Origin: Luteimonas galliterrae
GTDB lineage: Bacteria; Pseudomonadota; Gammaproteobacteria; Xanthomonadales; Xanthomonadaceae
DNA length: 64,000 bases
Direction of reading: 5' to 3'
Assembly (NCBI RefSeq): GCF_023374055.1
Contig: NZ_JAMBEP010000005.1
Location: 62,001-126,000 of the forward strand
In this document: positions 59,160 through 64,000 of the stretch, piece after piece
Layout: every line of letters starts with the position of its first letter
Numbering within the stretch: position 1 is the stretch's first letter
Position numbers and translations under genes: made by a program
Notes under the pieces: generated by a model
What the model saw: the letters and a program-made list of their open reading frames with translations, nothing else
Told to the model about the DNA's origin: nothing
Databases searched by the model: none

Positions 59160-61076
59160 ATGTCACGTTCGCGTCTCGCCAGCCTTTCGCTCGCCGTCGC
59201 CATGGCGTTGTCGATGCCGCTACTCGTTCCGTCCGCCCGCGCCGAAGTGCCGGCGCCTGTCGACCAGGCCTATCCGGGCACCATCGCCATCGAAGTCGAT
59301 GCCACCGACCTGGCGCAACGCATCTTCAAGATCCGCCAGACCGTGCCGGTGCAGGCCGGCGACCTGACTCTGCTCTTCCCGCAGTGGCTGCCGGGCAACC
59401 ACAGCCCTTCGGGCCCGATCGACAAGCTCGCCGGCCTGAAGATCACCGGCAACGGCCAAGCGCTGGCGTGGAAACGCGATCCGCTCAACGTCTACGCCTT
59501 CCACGTCGACGTGCCTGCGGGCGTGCAGTCGCTGCAAGTGGATTACCAATACCTCACCCCGACCGACGGCCCGCAAGGCCGCGTGGTGATGACGCCGAAC
59601 ATGCTCAACTTGCAATGGAACGCGGTAGTGCTGTATCCGGCCGGCCATTACGCCAGCAAGATCGACTACCAGGCCTCGGTGAAATATCCGTCCGGCTTCC
59701 AGGCCGCTAGCGCGCTCGACGTCGAGCGCCGCGACGGCGATACCGTGCACTACAAGACAGTGCCGTTGGACGTCCTGGCCGATTCGCCCATCTACGCCGG
59801 CCGCTACTTCAAGACCATCGATCTGGCGCCCGGCGCCAAGGTGCCGGTGCGGCTCAACGTGGTCGCCGATGCGCCCAAGTTCCTCGAAACCAAGCCCGAG
59901 CACATCGAGCAGCACCGCGCCATGGTGCGCCAGGCGCTGAAGCTGTACGGCGCCCAGCATTACGACCACTACGATTTCCTGCTGTCGTTGTCCAAGCAAT
60001 TGAGCGGCAACGGTCTGGAGCACCAGCGCTCCAGCGAGAACGGCCTGGACATCGAGTACTTCTCCGGGTGGGACGCCAAGACCAATAGCGACGACCTGCT
60101 CGCCCACGAATACACCCACTCCTGGAACGGCAAATTCCGCCGTCCGGCCGACCTGTGGACGCCCAACTACAACGTGCCGATGCAGGACAGCCTGCTCTGG
60201 GTTTACGAAGGGCAGACGCAGTACTGGGGCAACGTGCTGACAGGCCGTTCCGGCCTGCGCAGCCAGCAGGCTTCGCGCGATGCGCTTGCGTCGGTCGCGG
60301 CGACGTACGCCGACAATCGCCCCGGCCTGCAATGGCGCGCGGTGCAGGACACCACCAACGACCCGATCATCGCCCAGCGCCGGCCCAAGTCCTACCGCAA
60401 CTACCAGATGAGCGAGGACTACTATTCCGCCGGCCAGATGATCTGGCTGGAAGCCGACGCCCGCATCCGCAAGCTCACCGGCAACAAGAAATCGCTGGAC
60501 GATTTCGCGCGCGCCTTCTTCGGCGTCGACGACGGCGTGTGGAAAACGCAGAACACCTACACCTTCGACGACGTCGTCGCCACGCTCAACGGCGTGGTCG
60601 CCGACGACTGGGCCACGTTCCTGCGCGACCGCCTGGACGGCAAGACGCCGCTGACCGGCGGCATCGAAGCCAGCGGCTGGCGACTGGTCTACAAGGACGA
60701 GCCCAACGCCCTGGCCAAGGAGAACGCCAAGAACAACAGCCGCGGCGGCACCGATTTCACCTATTCGATCGGCTTTTCCGCCGACAAGGAAGGCAAGATC
60801 GGCGACGTGCGCTGGGACGGCCCCGCGTTCAATGCCGGCATCGGTTCGGGCATGACGGTGATCGCGGTCAACGACATCGAATACGGCAAGGAAGCGATGG
60901 AGGACGCGATCAAGGCCGCCAAGGACGACAAGGCGCCGATCCGGATCACGGTGAAGGAATTCGACCGGTTCCGTACGATTCCGGTCGACTACCACGGCGG
61001 GTTGCGATATCCGCACTTGGAGCGGATCGAGGGCAAGACGGATTATCTGACGCCGATTTTCTCCGCGCGCAAGTAA
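59160..61076 (+). CDS. M61 family metallopeptidase with PDZ domain
   Basis: The 638-residue protein has a signal peptide (about 1-27, ARA|EV). The M61 glycyl-aminopeptidase-like catalytic part has the zinc motif HEYTH (His316, Glu317, His320) in LLAHEYTHSWNGKFRRPADL and the third ligand Glu350 in WVYEGQTQYWG. A PDZ domain follows near the C-terminus (about 520-610: YSIGFSADKEGKIGDVRWDG ... GIGSGMTVIAVN). It is exported and probably acts on small peptides. Start at the ATG at 59160; the frame upstream crosses the repeat. Confidence 0.92.
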   Translation: MSRSRLASLSLAVAMALSMPLLVPSARAEVPAPVDQAYPGTIAIEVDATDLAQRIFKIRQTVPVQAGDLTLLFPQWLPGNHSPSGPIDKLAGLKITGNGQALAWKRDPLNVYAFHVDVPAGVQSLQVDYQYLTPTDGPQGRVVMTPNMLNLQWNAVVLYPAGHYASKIDYQASVKYPSGFQAASALDVERRDGDTVHYKTVPLDVLADSPIYAGRYFKTIDLAPGAKVPVRLNVVADAPKFLETKPEHIEQHRAMVRQALKLYGAQHYDHYDFLLSLSKQLSGNGLEHQRSSENGLDIEYFSGWDAKTNSDDLLAHEYTHSWNGKFRRPADLWTPNYNVPMQDSLLWVYEGQTQYWGNVLTGRSGLRSQQASRDALASVAATYADNRPGLQWRAVQDTTNDPIIAQRRPKSYRNYQMSEDYYSAGQMIWLEADARIRKLTGNKKSLDDFARAFFGVDDGVWKTQNTYTFDDVVATLNGVVADDWATFLRDRLDGKTPLTGGIEASGWRLVYKDEPNALAKENAKNNSRGGTDFTYSIGFSADKEGKIGDVRWDGPAFNAGIGSGMTVIAVNDIEYGKEAMEDAIKAAKDDKAPIRITVKEFDRFRTIPVDYHGGLRYPHLERIEGKTDYLTPIFSARK

Positions 61077-61092
61077 TGGCCGCTGCGCACCC

Positions 61093-61300
61093 GCTTTTTC
61101 CTCTCCCCTTGTGGGACGAAGGAGCATGCTTGCGGATCAATGATTCGCATGCCCCTGAACGCCCTTGCGAATAGCAAGGGCCGAGGCGCGAGCGGAGCGA
61201 AGCGCGCTGTTGCTTTTTTGCGGTTGGATGGCGCGAAAAGCCGAACCCTCTCCCTGGCGCTTCGCGCCTGTCCCTCTCCCATAAAGGGAGAGGGAAAAGC
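61093..61300. repeat. Repeat elements before the acyltransferase gene
   Basis: gctttttcctctccccttg (61093-61111) and gccgaaccctctccctggcg ... gagagggaaaagc (61240-61300) are of the family flanking the DUF559 gene; no nuclease gene lies between them here. The remainder of 61112-61239 is unremarkable. Confidence 0.75.
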
Positions 61301-61340
61301 AGCGGCCGCCGCCGCATAATCGGGCGACTTGGGGAAACGA

Positions 61341-62513
61341 ATGACGACCACAAGCGTTCCGCAGCCATCGGCCGCCTTGCGCCGCAACCCCGGCATCGAC
61401 GCGCTGCGCGGCCTGTCGATCCTGCTGGTGGTGATCCACCACGTGGCGCTGCGCATCCCGCTGGGCAAGACCGCGCTCGCCGATTTCGTGCCCAAGCGCG
61501 TGCTGAGCGGGCTCTCTTACTCCGGCTACGAAGCGGTATTCGTATTCTTCGTGATCTCCGGGTTCCTGATCGCTTCGCACACGCTGGCGCGCTGGGGTTC
61601 GCTGGCCGCGATCGATATCCGGTCGTTCTATGCGCGGCGCGCGGCGCGCATCCTGCCGTGTCTGCTGGCGCTGCTCGCGATCCTCGCGGCCATGCACGCG
61701 CTCGGCGTGCCGCAATACGTGATCGACAAGCCCGGACAATCGCTGGGCGGCGCGACGCTATCGGCGCTCGGGCTCTATCTGAACTGGTACGAAGGGCAGA
61801 CCGGCTGGCTGCCCGGCGGCTGGGACGTGCTTTGGTCGTTGTCGATCGAGGAAGCGTTCTATCTCGGCTTTCCGCTGGTCTGCCTGCTGGTGCGCGATGC
61901 GCGGCTCCTTGCCTTGCTGCTCGTCGCGCTGGCGCTATCGCTGCCGATCGCGCGCGCAGCCTTGGACGGCAACGAAATCTGGCAGGAGAAGGCGTATCTG
62001 CCGGGCATGGCGGCGATCGCCACGGGCATCCTCGCGGCATTGTTCGCACGACGCACGCCAACGCCGAGGATCGCCGTTTGCGCGCGTATCGGCGGAGCCT
62101 GCGGATTGCTGATGGTTTGGTTCGCCGGGCGCGAACTGTGGAGCGCGATCGGCAACGGCTACATGCTGGTGCTCACCCTGTCCGCAGCCAGCCTGGTCGC
62201 CGGCTTGCATTGGCATCACGCGCATGCGCCCGCTGCGCCGATGCGCGGATTCGGCTGGCTGCGCTCTTTCGGCCGATTGAGTTACGAAATCTATTTGACC
62301 CACATGTTCGTGGTGTTCGGACTGGTCGGCGTATTCCGTGCGATGGGTGAGGACATGCGCAGCGGATTCTGGTGGTACTTGCCTGCGGCATTGTTGTGCT
62401 GGGCGCTGGGCGCACTGGTCGCGCGCTATTTCTCCGATCCTTGCGAGCGTGTGCTGCGGCGGCGTTGGTCGGCCGCGCCGAGCTCTCTCGCCTTGTCGTC
62501 CCGAACGCAGTGA
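61341..62513 (+). CDS. Acyltransferase family 3 (OafA/YrhL-like) membrane protein
   Basis: The 390-residue protein has about ten transmembrane helices. NPGIDALRGLSILLVVIHHV with the catalytic His, VFVFFVISGFLIASHTL, FYARRAARILPCLLAL and LSIEEAFYLGFPLVCLL are family motifs; SYEIYLTHMFVVFGL near the end. Members O-acylate sugars of lipopolysaccharide, exopolysaccharide or antibiotics at the inner membrane; the acceptor here is unknown. Start: the ATG at 61341 with GGGGAAA upstream; a TTG 12 nt earlier is possible. The last codons (LALSSRTQ) and the stop are supplied by a repeat. Confidence 0.88.
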   Translation: MTTTSVPQPSAALRRNPGIDALRGLSILLVVIHHVALRIPLGKTALADFVPKRVLSGLSYSGYEAVFVFFVISGFLIASHTLARWGSLAAIDIRSFYARRAARILPCLLALLAILAAMHALGVPQYVIDKPGQSLGGATLSALGLYLNWYEGQTGWLPGGWDVLWSLSIEEAFYLGFPLVCLLVRDARLLALLLVALALSLPIARAALDGNEIWQEKAYLPGMAAIATGILAALFARRTPTPRIAVCARIGGACGLLMVWFAGRELWSAIGNGYMLVLTLSAASLVAGLHWHHAHAPAAPMRGFGWLRSFGRLSYEIYLTHMFVVFGLVGVFRAMGEDMRSGFWWYLPAALLCWALGALVARYFSDPCERVLRRRWSAAPSSLALSSRTQ

Positions 62514-62579
62514 GGGATCTGCTGTCCCCCCGCGACGCACGAGAACCAAGCAGATCCCTCACTGCGTTCGGGATGACAA
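62493..62579. repeat. Inverted repeat (tgtcatcccgaacgcagtgag family)
   Basis: Arms 62493-62523 and 62549-62579 are near-perfect complements; same family as 12021-12090. The left arm overlaps the end of the acyltransferase gene. Confidence 0.85.
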
Positions 62580-62595
62580 CGACGGCGGACCGCAG

Positions 62596-63069
62596 TTATT
62601 GGGTACCCATCCTGGCCTCGATCCGCCGGAACACCGCCAGTACGATCACGCACAAAAGCGAAGCGCCGATCGCCAGCACGTAATTGCCCAGCCCCGCAGC
62701 GATGCCGATCGCGGCCGCCATCAGCAGCGAGCTGGCCGTAGTGAGGCCGCGCACATGGTCGTCGTGCGAACTGCGCAGGATCGCGCCGGCGCCGACGAAG
62801 CCGACGGCGGCCACCACGGCTTCGATCAGGCGTACCGGGTCCACGCGCAACAATTCGCGGTACTGCTGGTCGGAGAAATGCTCGGCGATCACATCGCCCA
62901 GGCCGACGATCAGCGCCGCCGCACCGGCGATCAGCATATGCGTCCGCAACCCCGCGGCATGCTTGCCCAGTTCGCGTTCGATGCCGAGCACGCCGCCGAG
63001 CAGCATCGCCGCAGCGATGCGGACCAATATCCAAACGTCCTGGCCGAGGAACGATTCCATGCGATGCAT
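62596..63069 (-). CDS. MgtC/SapB family membrane protein
   Basis: The 157-residue protein has about four transmembrane helices. LLGGVLGIERELGKHAAGLRTH, then VIAEHFSD, and AVGFVGAGAILRSSHDDHVRGLTTA are the signature of the family. MgtC proteins affect magnesium-limited growth and F1Fo ATP synthase or phosphate balance. The ATG ending at 63069 and that at 63060 are both possible; neither has a strong ribosome site. Located 85 bp after the aminotransferase gene, same strand. Confidence 0.9.
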   Translation of the reverse strand: MHRMESFLGQDVWILVRIAAAMLLGGVLGIERELGKHAAGLRTHMLIAGAAALIVGLGDVIAEHFSDQQYRELLRVDPVRLIEAVVAAVGFVGAGAILRSSHDDHVRGLTTASSLLMAAAIGIAAGLGNYVLAIGASLLCVIVLAVFRRIEARMGTQ

Positions 63070-63154
63070 CCGTGGGAGACGAGCGCATCGTGTAAGCCAT
63101 CGGCGGTGCGGCCGGCGTGAAACGGCCGCCGTTAAGCACGATCACGGCCGGCGG

Positions 63155-64000
63155 CTAGCCGGCGCAGTGGCGATCCGCGACCTGCAGCGCCTCGTCGACG
63201 ATCGACAAGCCGTCGCGCAAGGCCTGCTCGTCGATGATCAGCGGCGGCACGATATGCAGGCGATTGGAGACGACGAACGGCCACAGGCCGCGTTGTTTGC
63301 AGGCCGCCGCGAATTCCGCCATGGGCGCATCGGCGGGGCCGGACGCATTGAACGGCACCAGCGGCTCGCGCGTGGCGCGGTCGCGGACCAATTCGATCGC
63401 CCAGAACGCGCCCAGGCCGCGTACGTCGCCGATAGACGGATGCCGCGCCTGCATCGCGCGCAGCGCGGGCGCGATCACTTCTTCGCCCAGGCGGCGCGCG
63501 CGGACGATGAGGTTTTCTTCCTTGTAGATGCCGATGCACGCGACCGCCGCCGCGCAGGCCAAGGGATGGCCGGAATAGGTCAGCCCGCCCGGATACGCGC
63601 GGGTCGCGAAGCTGGCGGCGACCGCGTCGCTCACGATCACGCCGCCCAGCGGCACGTAGCCGGAGTTGACGCCTTTGGCGAACGTGATCAAGTCCGGCAC
63701 CACGTTCCAGCGGTCGACGGCGAACCACTCGCCGCAGCGGCCGAAGCCGGTCATCACCTCGTCGGCGATCATCAAGATGCCGTGCGCGTCGCACAGCGCG
63801 CGCACGCCCTGCAGATAGCCGTCCGGCGGCACGAGGATGCCGTTGCCGCCGACCACGGTTTCCAGCAACACCGCGGCGATGGCGTGCGCGCCTTCGGCCA
63901 TGACCGTATCGGCCAGATGCGCCAGCGCGCGTTCGCATTCCTCCTGCGCGCTGTCGGCATGGAACGCCGAACGGTATGGATACGGTCCCCAGAATCGGGC
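63155..64000 (-). CDS. Class III PLP-dependent aminotransferase (5' end outside window)
   Basis: The visible 281 residues are the C-terminal part. LMIADEVMTGFGRCGEWFA carries the conserved Asp, and LITFAKGVNSGYVPLGGVIVS the PLP lysine (Lys in FAKGV). TYSGHPLACAAAVACIGIY and RGLGAFWAIELV are typical. The nearest relatives are class III (omega/beta-alanine-pyruvate type) aminotransferases; the substrate is not determined. The open frame runs on to the window edge, where the N-terminus is missing. Confidence 0.88.
   Translation of the reverse strand, partial: ARFWGPYPYRSAFHADSAQEECERALAHLADTVMAEGAHAIAAVLLETVVGGNGILVPPDGYLQGVRALCDAHGILMIADEVMTGFGRCGEWFAVDRWNVVPDLITFAKGVNSGYVPLGGVIVSDAVAASFATRAYPGGLTYSGHPLACAAAVACIGIYKEENLIVRARRLGEEVIAPALRAMQARHPSIGDVRGLGAFWAIELVRDRATREPLVPFNASGPADAPMAEFAAACKQRGLWPFVVSNRLHIVPPLIIDEQALRDGLSIVDEALQVADRHCAG

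Overview
This window is GC-rich chromosomal DNA from a gammaproteobacterium. I infer the family Xanthomonadaceae/Lysobacteraceae, most likely a Lysobacter-like genus. The grounds are the gene content (RecBCD, a complete Mla system, a PA0069-type radical SAM protein, an M61 peptidase, DUF2239), the very high GC third position, and many short palindromic intergenic repeats, including GTAG-headed REP elements, of the kind common in this family. I see no rRNA, tRNA, CRISPR array, transposase or phage gene. Most genes are housekeeping or envelope genes, with a few accessory islands.

Layout. 1-381: repeats. 382-5811: pdxJ, a small membrane protein, cardiolipin synthase, a divergent radical SAM protein, then a PAS histidine kinase translationally coupled to a single-domain response regulator. 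6149-11990: a Fap-type functional amyloid operon (A-B-C-C'-D-E-F order) behind a near-consensus sigma-54 promoter. It has two tandem FapC-like fibre subunits, a C39 peptidase (FapD) and an outer-membrane FapF-like channel. 12163-16354, on the opposite strand: a Ser/Thr kinase with TPRs and a VpsR-type sigma-54 activator, which I propose as control genes for the amyloid operon. 16355-17389: a repeat-only region. 17390-20779: RlmI-like methyltransferase, a DUF1080 lipoprotein and RmuC. 20977-25035, minus strand: mlaFEDCBA lipid transport. 25322-34190: recC-recB-recD with ATGA overlaps.

34308-43287 holds a LysR regulator divergent from a membrane protein, an SDR, an RND adaptor, an RND pump, an NTF2-like protein and an outer-membrane factor. 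This resembles the MexT/MexS/MexEF-OprN arrangement. 43443-46427: two members of a small paralogous family with a conserved aromatic motif, folE, a DUF559 nuclease bracketed by inverted repeats, and an unrecognised Gly/Ala-rich protein. 46511-52709, minus strand: gltBD glutamate synthase, where gltB carries a dispersed palindromic repeat inserted in frame. 52908-58392: DUF2239 behind an operator-like palindrome, an MFS transporter, small lipoproteins (one an I78 peptidase-inhibitor type), a third member of the aromatic family, and topoisomerase IB. 59160-64000: M61 peptidase, acyltransferase-3, an MgtC/SapB protein and a class III aminotransferase cut by the window end.

Two themes stand out. 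First, the amyloid operon, its sigma-54 promoter and the adjacent VpsR-type activator plus Ser/Thr kinase form a plausible unit for regulated amyloid biofilm formation. Second, several families of short palindromic repeats fill the intergenic spaces, supply stop codons to recD, gltD and an acyltransferase gene, and have entered the gltB reading frame.
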